The position numbers and the translations under genes are program-made. A stretch of DNA of 64,000 nt from Agelaius tricolor (Eukaryota > Chordata > Aves > Passeriformes > Icteridae). Of the stretch, positions 39,773 to 53,800 are shown in pieces. Each line of letters starts with the position of its first letter. Within the stretch, counting starts at the first letter, position 1. The DNA is taken from NCBI GenBank assembly GCA_023055355.1, contig JALJCS010000001.1, positions 47,497,381 to 47,561,380 on the forward strand. Direction: 5' to 3'. The notes beneath the pieces were generated by a model, which saw only the letters and a program-made list of their open reading frames with translations, ran no database searches and was not told where the DNA came from.

Positions 39773-42160
39773 CCCACAAGTGGGCAGGGGCAAACAAACA
39801 TGTTGTTTGATGGTGTTGGGGGAAAGGGGAAGCTGTCAGGTCACCTGGGACCTGAAAGTTCATGAAAGCTGCTGAGCAACACTAGCAGCTATTTTAACTG
39901 AACAAGCCAAATAGAGAACTGGGGGTTATTTATAACACAGCCCAGTCGAAATTGGGTGACACTGACCACAGTGACTCTTGCAGCCCTGGAGGTTTCTCAC
40001 CTGCAGCCCAGGAGCCTGGGAAGACTCCAAAACTCTTTATGTTTGCACCAATATTAGGCACCACTTCTGTGTTAAATATGCAGAAACCACAATATTGCTT
40101 TTCTCTGAGATGGAACTTTGCCCCTCAAATACTGATTTTTTGAGAGTGACCACTAAATTCTGTCTCTCTCTTCACAAGAGATAACAGGGTAAGACTGCTG
40201 AGCAACTGACTGTCTTTCCTGGCTCTGTCCAATTAAAATCTCATTTGCAGTACTTTTATTAATAGATTTTTTTCCCACTTTATGCAGGTTTGGAGGGTAT
40301 TAGAGTGTTCAAGTGAAATATTAGAAGAGAAATCTGAACATACCTTTCAGTGAACAGTACAGATGCATTATTCATTCAAATTTATCAAATTAGGCAGTGA
40401 AATTACAGTCTCTTCCAGGAACTAAATATATGGTCAAGGGTGTTTGTAAGTTAGCAACCATTTGTCCTTATTCTTCAGTGCACTATGCAATGTTCAGCAT
40501 AAAATTAGAAGACTTGTCTTTCAAAGAGATCCAACCATTTGATTTACTTTATAAAATGGCCTAAAAGGAGACAAATTTTACAAGGCTTTCTCATTATTTT
40601 TGATTCAATCAAGGGGAAAAGCATAATTTTTGGAGTATATAATATCTATTTCATATATATCTACTGCTCTGGTTGGGTCTGACAAGAAAAGATCTCTATA
40701 AATCAACAATACAAGAGTGACATTTAGAAACAGCAAATCTGAAAGAGAAATATGTTGCTGTTCTATTAAGGAGCTATACTAGCTGCCAGCTCCTACAAAA
40801 ACTGGAAAGTTGCCACTTCACATGCTTGGTATCATACCAGCATTGAAACATCTTATATTGCTGTTAGAAAGATCATTGAAAATGTCTCTTCTGTCTGTAC
40901 TTAACTGTGTGTCAGACCAGCAACAGCAACCACGAGACCACACCAATCTCTTTAGAGCCTTTGGAAATACAAAACAGGTATCAAAGGCAAAAGCTGAAAG
41001 AAATTAACAAATCATATAGGTGAAGCTTACAGAAATAAATTAGGAAGGCAGTCCTGACCCAAGTAGCAAAATTTCCATAATGAACAGGCTGCTTAAGTCT
41101 TTAAGCATGGGCTTAAGTATGCCCATGACTTAATCTGGCATGGGAATAACTCTCCTTTTGAGGTAACTGTGCATTCAAACTACAAAAGATAGTTACAGCT
41201 TTGTCATGATGCAGTGATCTACTCAAACTGAGCAATATCCTTTGAGCATTTGGGAAATATCTGATTCATACTTATCATTTTAGGCTTCTTTATGTTTTGT
41301 GCATGAAAAATTCAACGCCAAATTAAAGATGTCCATGTACAGCAAAATTAAACAGGGATTAAAATAATCTCCTTCACTACTATCCCCCTCCCTTTTTCTG
41401 TTCCCCATGGCGCTTGAGAAAATGACTCAAAGCCAAATATTTCTGTGGGCTTTGCTGGTGATCAGACTGTTCTTCTCCAAGAATCCAAGCTTGACAGCTG
41501 CTTATGGTGCCATCCCTTCATTTGCTCTCTTGGCAATCTGCTCTGTCTTGTAACATCCTGAAGAAGAAAGGAGGAAGGAAATGAGAAATTACTCATGACT
41601 GTGGGCTAGAAAAGCAATAGCAATCATGACGTGCTTTTGCATGATCGATCTATTAGACACTTCTGTTAGCAGATTTCACTTATGGAAAGTCTGCTTGGGT
41701 CAGAACTTCTCCCAGCCCATCTTGTGAAACTCTTCTGAAGGCAAAAAGGTTGCAGAGATGTAATTCTGCTCAGAGAGGACCCCTTTATTTCTTGACTGTG
41801 AGTGATTTTTACTACCTCTCTCAGTCCTCATACTACTGAAGTGTTTGTTGAAAAATAATTTTCCACTGAGTTTACACAGTGGAACAGATCTTGTTCACCA
41901 CATCTTCCTTCTCACTGTCATTGGCCAGAATGTGATAGTTCTGTTTGATTACAAATGCATTGATTCTAGAGTGAAGCCAGAAGAAAAGATATGTCTCAAG
42001 ATATGTTTGGAGTGTTGTGGGGAAGCAGGAAGAAAGGCAGGATAGTGAGAGTGATCATTAGTGCTGTCTGAGTACAGTCATTGACGCTGAAACCAGAGCA
42101 GTCTCTTGGATATCAGATTCAGAGTCCAGATTTAAAACAAAATACCTTGGCTCTGTCTGT

Positions 42161-42188
42161 GGAGGGGAAGAAGGAGGGGAGAAGGGGG
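42161..42188. repeat. 28-base G-rich purine tract
   Basis: Every base on the + strand is A or G, and three runs of four to five G occur together with shorter GG runs. Such a tract can form triplex DNA or a weak G-quadruplex. A second 28-base purine-only tract follows at 42641-42668. Confidence 0.85.
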
Positions 42189-42640
42189 CATGTCTGCTCT
42201 CACTATAGAACACTGCATCCTGTCTCCTGCTGCTCCTAGCCTCACACTAACCACTCAGTCTCCTGCTCTCCCCAGTGAAATCTCCTCAAAAGATTTTGTT
42301 GAAAGGCTCCCTGTCATTTCTTGTTGTTCTTGATGTAATTTCTTCAATGCCATATCCTGGTCTGGCACTGGGATGGGTGGTGCTAGGTCATTTCTTTGTC
42401 ATCAGGGAAACACAGTCTTATGAAATCTCATGCCAATATCATATTGCTTATTTTTAGCTCTGCTAAAAGCACAGAGGAGTTGGTGCTGTCAGTTCTGTGA
42501 GATTCATGCATGGTCACCAGTTTAACAACTTTATTTTTACCTACCCAGGGGATCACATGAAATCATGATAAAATAATTTTTTCCATCTTCTCTTTCTTTT
42601 AGCTGTGAGATTTCTGTGCTGCAGCAGATGTATGAGCAGC

Positions 42641-42668
42641 AGAGGAGAGGAGAGAGGGAAGGAGAGGG
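42641..42668. repeat. 28-base purine tract (AGAGG-rich)
   Basis: This is an uninterrupted purine run made mainly of GA and GGA units, about 480 bp after the G-rich tract at 42161. A pyrimidine-rich stretch lies shortly before it, near 42580-42600. It is low-complexity sequence with no gene context. Confidence 0.85.
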
Positions 42669-43173
42669 CAGGTGTGTGCTAAAGGACAAAGCTTCATGGA
42701 CACTGCTCTACACAGTATTCCTACTCCTCAACTGTCCAGGTGCCTCAGTGCTGGCTGCAGATCTGCCATGAAGTTCATTTGTAGAGAAACTGTGCCCAAT
42801 TTCCTCTTTCATGGAGGTTGCCACGGCTTTGTTTGGTACACTGGCAATGTAAAGGACCTTTGAAGTGTGTGTGTGTATAAATGACACCCTTTAAGGCCCC
42901 TCTTCACTGTATAAAAAAGCTTAAGTGTAAAGTAGAAACAGATGTAACTGTTTTCAAAAAGATACAGTATCACATCCAGTAATGGCATGTAAAAAATCCT
43001 TGCACTTATTTTTGTTACTTAGATTCGAAGTAGTAGAAAAATTATGAAATTATAAAAGTCAAGGGGTTATGTTTCTTCAATGCTTAATAATTTACAGAAT
43101 GATGAGTTTAATGTGATTCAAGGAAGCTTCTTGCTGATGATACTTCAGGCCACCTATCCTTGTGTCCTCCAGA

Positions 43174-43194
43174 TTTTTTTTTTTTTTTTTTTTT
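43174..43194. repeat. Poly(T) tract, 21 T
   Basis: A homopolymer of T is consistent with either the tail of a minus-strand retroinsertion or slippage. No element body or target-site duplication was recognised around it. Confidence 0.9.
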
Positions 43195-44869
43195 ACTGTT
43201 AGGTGAACTTCTAAGCAAGGTTCTTTGCTGTAGGCACAAATGCTTCTGGAAATGAAAGCATTTCATTTCCAGGATGAGAAGATAAGCCCGATAATGCTAC
43301 AAAGGAGCCATGCAATCCTGGACCTATACACCCTCTGCCACATGAACTCAGGACTTACTCTCCATCCCCAGCAACATCACCATCCCATCCTCACACATCC
43401 CTGGAACAACAGCCTAGCAAAGCTGCCTGCTCCTCTGAGGAACAGCCACAATTCCCCAGCAGTGTGGCCTCAGCATCCTTGCCCTGCTGGGCTGTTCAGC
43501 AGTCTGGTGCTGCTGCCCTGGAATTTCTGAGCACGTTTGTCTGTGTGTTGTCCTTGGTAATGCCTCCATGGATGCCTCTGGCATGCTGCTGCTCCCCACT
43601 CGGAAGGGTCTGTCCTTGCTGAGGTATTTTCTGAAAATTGTCTGAGTTGCTAGTCTGACTCCATTCCTATCTAGTGATAAATCTTATATACTTTCCAGGA
43701 CAGAAAGATACTTCTAAAAAAAGTATCTCTGTCTAGAAGATTCTTTTTATTCATGTCAAGTTGCTGTGGGTCACATTTACTCTGTCCCCAGCTCAAAGAC
43801 AACTAACTGCTGCCAGCATTTTGGTCTAGATGTTTGCTTTCTTTCAGATGGATCCTACCTTTTTTTCCTCAGAATTCACCTTTTAATCTTCTCATTTAGT
43901 GTTGTGGTCTTCCTGTGTGTGGAAATTAAATTCCAAATAAAAATAATGGGGGTTCTAGCCAAAGCTTTTCCAGAGTAATCTGAAAACACCTGAAAATTTC
44001 TGAAGATTTTCTTCTAAAATCTTTCTGCATGTTTACCAAATTAACTTGCTTTGCAATGCCTTTACAAGCTTTGTCTGTGACCAGATCCTTCTGCCTATTT
44101 GGTTCAGCGACTCTGGTCTCAAAATGCTGTGCTTGACTTGAAATCCATGAGCTCTATGTACAAGTCAAACAGTCAGAAATACAGCACCTTCCCCAGTAAT
44201 CTAAATAGCTGTAAAAACTGGAAATGGTTTTACACCCACACAGTTCCACTGAATATTCTTAGCTCACCCTGTATCCTCGATAGAACTAGGTTTGAGGCCA
44301 ACATTTGGAAGCAGTGTGGTGATCCAGGAGATTTTAAAATTCCATTTCTCAACTAAATGCAAGTCCCATCAACTCCTTTATTCCTAAACTGGTTTTGAAC
44401 TAGCTTGAATCCCAAGCCATCTGTTGGGCAGCTCCTCTGTTCCCAATGTGCATCACTGTCTAGAGATCCCAATCTGTTCCAGAGACTGTGTGGGAAAAAG
44501 CTTATACACTGTAGTCATCTGTCTTGTCTGATGCGGGAGGCCAGATGCAGGTAGGAAAGTAAACATCATTCCTGAGCCAACAGAACTAGAGATGTCTATC
44601 AGTTTACTTGCTGAAATCTCTATTTGCTTCAGAAGGAGATTCATGAGGTCATTTTTACTGACTTAGTAGAATGGATCCCAAGGTGTTTTGTTGCATAGTG
44701 GAATTTTTGGGTGGTTCCTGCTTTTCGGCTATGACATCTTGAGGGGTGTCTTTTTTAATCAAGGATGACAGACATCCAGTAGGACAATCTAATTAATTTA
44801 TGACTTGTCTTTGAACAAGTAATTTTTATTGGTTGATCTCCACTGGTACCCAGAGGTGTCAGATGAAAC

Positions 44870-44897
44870 TAAAAAAGTGGTAGTAGCCACTTTTTTA
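44870..44897. repeat. Perfect 11-bp hairpin
   Basis: TAAAAAAGTGG (44870-44880) and CCACTTTTTTA (44887-44897) are exact reverse complements around TAGTAG. The + strand reads as a stem ending in T6. That would resemble a terminator in bacteria but has no such meaning here. Confidence 0.88.
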
Positions 44898-47800
44898 TTA
44901 TACCTGCCATGAAAACATTTCCATTTAGATGTTCTCCCAGTCACAGAAAGGAAGTTATAGAACTTATAGAACAAGTTATAGGAAGGTATGTGGGAATTTT
45001 CTAGTTTGCCCTGGGGAAAAATAAAACCTCCCTTCTGCCAGTGGCCTGTTTTTAACTTTTATATTTTTTTTCACCTAAATGACTGCAGTGAGTTCAGGGC
45101 AGTACACCTAATCCACAACCAAACATTATTTTGTCTACTAATACATCTACTCACATCTTTCCTGACAGAATAAGGTTCGCTTGCTCCCACTGATCCTAGT
45201 TATTTTATTTTGCTCATCCTTGCACCTATTAGCTGCTGAATATTCTGCCTGGCATTTTGAAACCCTAACACTGAAGCAGAGAAGAAAGGGGAAGGCAGAA
45301 TTAAGGGAGGAGAGGACAGATTTTCAGCTGTCTACTCTGAGCTCTCAGCACTGAAGCAACTCCTCCAGTGTGTTACTAATATCACCTTTCCCAAGTGAAA
45401 GGAGGATTTTATAAATAATATGCAGGTACCACATGCCACTAGAAGGTATTTCATATTATGTGGCTTCACAATTAAAAAACACCTGACATAATGTTGCATA
45501 ATATGCAACTGAACACAATACAGCAAAAATCAAATATTTCTGCAAAAATGGACATTTTCATCTCCTGCTGGGAGTATGATTATGCCTTTTCAATATGCTA
45601 ATCTGAATCACACAAAGTTGATCTTGCAAAGGACTTTCAACAATTTTTTCAATTTTTTCTTTAGTCATTTAGAAATATGCTTTGCTAGTTTTGCTTAGGT
45701 TATGAAAAACAACCAACAGACATTCATTAAAGCTTTTATTTGAAAGGTATTTGTTACAGGGTTTTTTTAAACTGTTTGCTAAACCTGAGAGAATATTTGA
45801 AGTTTTATCTACTGCCCAAATAGAAGTTTGGGACAAAAATCTTGCTTCACCTTATGCATCCACTAACTGCTTATATCTGTATCTGCTATTTTCTATCCTA
45901 AATCTGTTGATCTGCATCAGCATTTTCCCTATTTCCCCCTTTATTTTCTTCTCGTGTCCTCTAATTTGCTGTATTATGTGGATGTTCTCCTGCCACTGAG
46001 TATTCTGTTCTGCTATTTTCTCTTTTTCCTGTCTTTCTGTGGCCAGTTTTCCCTTTACCCTTTCCCATCTTCTGTTATGGATATATATTCACATACACTC
46101 CCTACACAGCATCAGAATTAGTTATGAGGTGGAAAAAAGGGAAGCAGAGAGATCTGCTTTTTTTGTCTCTTTTGTTTCTCTTCCAATTTCTACTCAAAAA
46201 AATTGGTGTCAGAGAAATTCCAACAGCAGATTAGTCTATTGAAAAAGAGGCTTGCCAGTCAGCCTGAACAATTATTTTTTAGCTGTCAAGATGGAAAATG
46301 CATCTTCTGAGGATCTGAGTGAAATCTTTCAGCAACTACCCAGCACTGAAGGAAGTGTGATCCTTCTCCTCCTTTGAAATCTTCAAGCAAGATCATGAAA
46401 GTGTTTGCTATATTTTTTAATTCCTTTTTCTCCCACCCTCTGATTCTCTAGCCTTCACACTTGCCTTTTTTCCTGACCTCTGATTCTCTCCTTTGATCAT
46501 TATCCTCAAACCAATCTTTTTTGAAGACTCTTACATTCCTTTGTGCCTACTGAAGTGAATTCCCTTTCCCTTAATTGCCTGCTTACAGTTGCTTTCCCAC
46601 TTAGCTTGGCCAGGGGGGCAGTGCTGTAGATAGAAACCCTGGGGGGTGTCTCTGTTTCTGAGCAAAAAGAGTCACCACCTGAGAAACAGATTTCTTAACA
46701 GCTCCACTGGAAATGTGAGTGGCCTCTGCAGCAAGTCTTGTGCCTGATGTGTCTCCAAAGAAGGCCACAGCCTTTTGTACAGCTGGTAAGGAAGTTTGGG
46801 ATCAGATATTTGGATTTCACAAGGGAACCCTTAGATATTGTATAAAAAAGCATACAGGGTAAAGCATGCAGCATGTCTGGCTCTGTCAGCGGGCAGAATT
46901 CCTGATGCTGGTGGATTTTCAATGGTACATTTGAAGTTGCTTATTGTTTTCTCTTCTTTCCTCTGAGTTCCAATTGGATGTGTATTACTGCAGAGAATTT
47001 GTCTATGGAGGTACAGCCATCCAAAAAAGCAGAAGCAGCAGTTTGTATGTAAGTGTCTCTCTCTGTCTCTCTTAACTGGCCTTAGAAGACCAAGTGTTTT
47101 TAATTTTACCACGGTTCTGTAGCACAGCAGGGATTACAAAACTAGTTTTGAATCAAAATGCTGCTGTGGAACAAGTTTCTGTTTCTGGAGTCCAAGCCAA
47201 CGTTTCTTTATGTAACTAGGAAGAAGGGCAGAGGTCTCTAATTAACCACATGGTGCACAGCTTGGGACTGCACTCTGGCAGCTGTGGGGGCAAGTGGTGT
47301 AGGATCTGAAACGCTCTGAGCACAGACTTGAAGACCATGCTTCCCAGCACTAGCTTTAGTGCAGATTTTTCTCTTCAGCCTTAGGCAAGCAAGCTGACCT
47401 TGCTGGCTCAATATTCCTGCTGCCTCCTTTCCCAGGAAATAAGGACAATTGCCTCTTTGTAAAGGACTTCAGAGATTTACAGGGTGCCATAGCTGTTATG
47501 GCCTGAATTCCTGGTTACATACAGTCATTTATCAATGCTTAAAGGTGCCTTTATGCAGCCAATGATGTAAAGACTCTTTATCTAAGTAACAGTTGATCCC
47601 TACATATCAACTGTTGTGTCCCTGACACCTGCTACTGGAAACTATCATCAGGGATTTGGCTTTCTTCTGATGCAAGTGTCCCTCAGTTCTGTGTGTTGGT
47701 GTAGCCCAATTACCAAATGTGGTCTCTTCCCACTGACATCTTTTCTGCAAGAAACAGAGTAGCATAATCTATTTTCAAAGTCAAAGCCTATCAAATGAAA

Positions 47801-50800
47801 AGGTCTCCAGCTCCCAGTCATGAGCTAGAAAACATTCAGCTCAAATGTCCATTTCCATCTCCCACTATAAAAGCAGCATCATTTTTTCCCAGTGACTAGA
47901 TCTGCTGCCATGGTTACAGCTTCACACAGAGTAGGGTCACCTTCCCTTTCAAGAAAAATCAATGAAAGATTTCATTTACACTATCCCCATACCAGTCACA
48001 TTTTACACCAGTTTTTACTGCCTTAATGTTCCATTCTCCAGAAATGAAGAAGCAAATGGGGTGTCAACAAACAGTGGGATGGAGATGAGGGAAGCAGCTG
48101 TCAGGTTGATAAATAGATAATAGATACCAGCACTAATTAATTAAACAGCTCTGCACATTAACGAAACCTTCAAGCAACATTTCCTTTTCTCCCCTTCCTA
48201 AACATTGCACTTGTAAGCTTGCAGCTCTTATGGACTTAAATATTTCTGAGAGACAGAGCTGTTTTGATAATGATAATGAAATTTTTTATGCTAAGATATA
48301 TTCAAAAATCTGTCACTGAAATTGGCCTCTCATGTCCTTGGACAGCTCTGTGCCTCCCACCACACTCAATTACAGAGGACAAATATGCAAGCCCAAAACC
48401 TCTCTGCCTTTTTCACTGTAACATGCTTTCCTAACACACCAAGACTGCCCACAAAAGAGGCCATAAACCCAGTTTTTATAGAGGTTTTTTGTTTCAGAGG
48501 AAAGAAGAGAGCAAAGTATGGCAGTGACTAAGTAGCCACGTGTGCTGCAAATCATGTTTGCAAATGCTGTTAAACTAAGAATGGCATTAGGAACTTCCAA
48601 TGTCCTCAAAAATATACTAATTTTATTTCACCTATGTTTTAATCAATAAAGCAGTATACTTTCACTACAGCTCTCAGGTGGGTTTAAGTTACCTCAGCCC
48701 CCCCGAATAAGGACCCACCAGTTGCTGTTGAATTGCCTTCTGATCACTCAGCAGCAGCAAGAGAGGCAAAATGGTCTCTCCAGGCCCTTTCCCCAGCTCG
48801 GGGTCCCATTTTTTTCCTTTCTGACACCTTTGCTTCTCACAACATGAGCAACCAGGTAGGTCTCTGCTTACAGTACTTCATACTTAAGATTTCAAAATTT
48901 TATTTTAGCCATGCTGCTGAGCAGCCCAGTTAGCTTAGGGAGGAGAATTCACTCTGGAGGCCACTTCAATCCATGACACCTCTGGTGCAGCTGACAGCAA
49001 AATGCTACCTGTGAAGGCCTTGTGTGTAACATCTCTCCTCTGACAGCTGCCAGCCCATTCCTCTTGGTTTAGCTGCCACCTCTGCTTGACAGAAATAAGT
49101 TGAGGGATGCTCCTCCACCACATATTTAAAATATTAAAAAGTGGAAAAACCACTGTTTCTTAATGCTGTAAGCCCAAGCCAAGAACTCTCTCCCACAGAA
49201 TACTTTCACAGTGAGGACTGAAGAAACAGGTAAAATTTTTAGCTGCTTTGTCACTGAAACCAGGAGATGCATTTCCTGAACTAAAGACAGGCATCTTCAT
49301 TAGTCTTTTGTAGCTGAAGTTGACCCTATAGGGTGCAATGCAGACTACCCATAGGTTGACACTAGTATGAAAAAAAATGTAAAATCAGATTTTTTTATTG
49401 ATCTTCCAGTAGGCATTTTTTAAACAGTGGGTCTAGCATTGGTGTGTATTTAAGGAATTGTATCAGGTATGAACCTGTCCCAGTTTTTACCTCTGCAAAA
49501 TCTGTAATTCTTTTGGAAGAATATTTTCTCATATCTAACAAGCTGAACTCCCAGCATGAGTCCAGAACACAAATTTGGCTTTGAAGACAACTGTTTCATC
49601 ATGGCCCTTGGGGGTAGCAAGAGGCAATCAAGACTGGAAAAAAGTTATTTAAGTTTCTTAACTGAAGACACTCCTCACTTATTATATTCCTTTACAGCTT
49701 AAACTTGCCATGGTTGCTTTGTCTCTGCTCAAGGTAACTATGGTTTGAAAGCAAAGTCTGTTCTGACATTTTGCAGTTTGGGAAGGAAATCCAGGACAGT
49801 ATGCACTCCTGCTAGTGTCAAAGAGGAAGCACTGACATGAATATAAATGCTGATAGGAATGGAGGTACTGGAATGAGCTGGGAGCATTGCACCCAAAAGC
49901 CAAAAACAGCCATGTGTTTTTATCTCATGTGTTACAGATAGCATATGCCAGCAAAGTGTTATCATTGCTAGTCAGAGGTCACATACTGCCAAAGGACTGT
50001 GATGGTGAAAGAAAAGCAAAGGCCCATCTGCAGAGCCAGAAGCAAAGACAGAGCACTCATAGCTTTCTTTGTGGGTAAATTACACACTAAACATGCTTAG
50101 AGGCCCAGACATATGGACATGTGTTGACACTTGAAGTTTTTATTCTGTCTCCTGTGTCATCATAGTCAGGCACAAATTTAGCATTTCCAAGTGAGATTGT
50201 TGCATCAAAGTTAACCCTGGGGTTGCCCTGTGGCCAGCTCTGCTCATCTCTAGAGAGTGCAGGAAAGGGCAGCCCTACTTCTCCATAATGTTATTGCAAA
50301 ATGATTGCTCAGACCAGCATGGGTCTGAGCTTTCTATTACAAGTGACTTTGAGTTTAATCTTTATTAATTTGTTCTCTTGAAAGGGTCACTGACAGGCCA
50401 CAGTATTTCATATAATTTTCTCTCATTTGGTTTTATTGTTACTGTGTTTAAAGCCTCAAAAACATGCATTTCTTTGTCTGTGGTGTAGTTTTTCTGTCCT
50501 TGAATTCCAGTGATCCTTTGTGATATGCAAGCACTCTTAAGCATTAAGATGAGCTAATATGAAAATCATACTAACTGCTTCTCAGTGCTCATGCAAACCA
50601 AAGAGAATAGAAGTGAAACACAGATTCAGTGGCTGGATGTCATAAAGCCCTGATTTACTTCCCAATTACCACTAACAGAAAATTGCAGTTGCTGGGAATG
50701 AAAAGCCTGTGGACCTTGACAGCGTGTGCACATTGTTGTTTGTAGACAACAGCCTCATAATAGCTGACCTTGAGGAACTCTGCTGGGTCTGTAGCTTTGC

Positions 50801-53800
50801 TTCTCTCCTAATGCTTCCTGTAAACAACAGCAGCTGACAAAACCAATGCAAAAGAGAGGGAGGAGGAAAAGTTTAACTTCATTAAAAAAAAAAATCCAAA
50901 TATGATCAAAGAAATTTAATCTGTTAAATAATTGTTTGGGCACTGCCTTCACCCATCTCCCACTGACTTCAGCCTTTTCTGTGGTGAGCAAGCACTGTTG
51001 ATATCAACCAAATGACCCGTGAGATATATTCTCCTCTGACTCAGCAAACTGAACTGTAGCAACTAATCACCACTCAGCTCATGTTAAAAAGAGTTTCTTA
51101 TTTAATTTTGGTTCAGATTTCAGGGTTTTCTGAGTGACATCTCTGGCAAAGCGGCAGCTAAAACATAGCTTCTGTATATCATCTGTAAAGGATCTACACT
51201 ATCAGCAGTTAGCCCATTTTCAGAAAGATAGCCTGAGGCAGGAAAAGAAAGCTATTTCTGTGGGTTTAGATTCCTGACAGATTCTCTAAGATTGCCCTGC
51301 TTTCGCCTCCTGCCCAGCTCTCTGCCACAGACCTGCCTCCCTAATTCCTAGGTAGCACATGCCATCTGCCCTGCCATAGCTATGGCTCTGATGTTTCATA
51401 ATTCACTGCTCACCTGTGGCCTTGCCCAGGCCAAAACCTTTTTTACAGCTACAGACAGATTTCACTCTCTTATTTGATTTTGTTTGGTGGTTGCTTCATC
51501 CAAGTACTTGCAGCACATTGTTTTACGCTACATTTATTTTCCCTCTTAACGTTTCTGCTTATCAAGCCTGCATGAGCTGAAGCAGTGCTACTAGCACTGC
51601 CAGCAAGACAATTCCATGCTGGATTTATGTCCATGAACATGAAATGGTGTTTTATTACCCAAGGTCAGTCTGAGCAGTCTCCATGGGGATCTCTTTTCCA
51701 TTTGGAGGTGTGACTGCAGGTGCCAAAATTTCCTTCAGCTAGATTTCATGTATAATAAATGCAAGAGCATGCCAATACTGTTCCTTTCCATAAGAGATGT
51801 CATGGTTTGTAATGTCAGCTTTCAAATACTTAGGGTCAACATTAACCATGATGGGCACAATACAAAAACAAACCAAAGTGTTCATCCCCAAAGCACTTAC
51901 ATTTTTCCTCTTACTAATGAGTTGCCAAATCTTGCTGCTGTTAGGGGTGTAGTGTAATACTGATAGCCAAGCATAAGGGTGCTTTTAGGGAAATCTGACA
52001 GATGATGAAGTCTGACTATGACAACAAGCTGGGGAGGCATTCAACCCCTGTGCTCTGTTTTCACAGAATTAAGTAAATGTCTGTCTCCAAGACAGACAAA
52101 GCCAGCTTTTATATGTTCAGCATCTTAAAGGTTTGAATTTTGATAATGGCTTGTTTTATGCTGCACTGTGGAAAAAAGATAGCCATTATGTCTACCAGTG
52201 TCCCCTGAAACTAAATCATTAGCTGATATAAAGAAATGTTCAACATTCCTATTACATTGTATTTGAAAGGAATTAATTTGTTAAGTCAGTAGTTGATCAA
52301 GCCATGGAAAAATGTCTGCTAAATCATTATGTCTTGTGATCTTCACGTTTGCTAGGACAGTAGGAGTAAAAACATATTTTAGCATATTTAATCCATTTTG
52401 CAGTCATAATATTTTTGCTCATTCTAGAAACAGCAAAGGAATTCTAGAGAGGCAGTGACCTGGGAAATTTTATAGTTAGCATTTTGTGATCTGTATCTCA
52501 ACAGCTTTTTAAAATGAAGATTAAAGAAATAATTAGGCACTGGAATTAAATGTAACTTTCAAATGTTCTTGAAACCTAAAATAGCTGCTCAGGAAAGTAA
52601 TATTGAAGTTTGGGATTACAAGTTATTTAATGGAAGACAATAACTTACTGCATCAGAAAAATCACCCCCCTGTGGTGCTCTGATCAAGAACTGATTTCTT
52701 CTTCTTTGTTAGCAGCAGTAAGAATATCTTCTTGCCTGGTAAGAGAAGTGGTTCAGATCTCTATTGTAGTGATTGTCTTTTCATGAGTTGGAGGGTTCAC
52801 TAAACTACAGAAATATACTCCTGCTGCTACGGACTTTCCTGTGGGGCCTGTCTTCAGCTTGGTTATTTGTATGAGATTTTGTACTGTCCTGCTGCAGAGA
52901 AATGTGAGGATAATTTGGGGTGATCAGGTAGTACAGTGATGGAGAAGCCATACAGACACCCAATGTTTTGGGATGCAAAGTATATTCTACTGGAGAACCT
53001 TTATGTTGGGGTCCCTTTCACCTTGCATCTCATGCAGTTAGTTTCCCCAGAATGCTAAATGCATGCAAATTACTACAATCTTGATTTGGCAGCATTCTGC
53101 ATCTCCTTTTCACCAGTTGCCAACAAACTGATAAAACCAAGCTGAAAACTGTTTAACATTCAGAACACTACCACAAGTATGAAGGAACAAACAGCGCTGG
53201 ACTTGAAAGATTCTCAAGAACAAAATTTTTTAACAGTGCTTTACTCATTTTGGAGAAATTAGAATTGTTTTTTTCAAGTTAATTATATGTTCCTAAGGAA
53301 AGCTATTTCAGTTAGAACATAGTTTCAGGAGTAATATTCTCAACAGTTTCCTTCCATCTCTAGTGCTACTTTTATACTAGCATTAAATATCTCCTGCTGA
53401 AGCCCATAATACTTCAGCAGCTGCTCACTTTGAAATGAAAAAAAAATCCCTACTGACTTGGGATGGCATAAACATGTTTAAAGACTTTTTATTTATAAAA
53501 AAGACTGAAAGACCTCTGTTTGTCACATTCTTCTCAAGTAGTGCTAGCCAAAAATATTTCAATGCAATGCTTTTCAGTCAGAGAATACTATTCCAAGGAA
53601 ATTACACCATTTAATGGAACTGCATTCCTTAGTATCAAACTCACAGGAGAAACCAGCAACAATCACGATACACACACAGAGCACATTCCAGACAATGGCT
53701 TGCTTTGAGCTGGGTAGCCACCTGATAATTGTAAAAAACTGGGCCAGATCAGGCATCTGGATAAAGCATTATTACATATGATACCCTGCATGGTAGTTGA

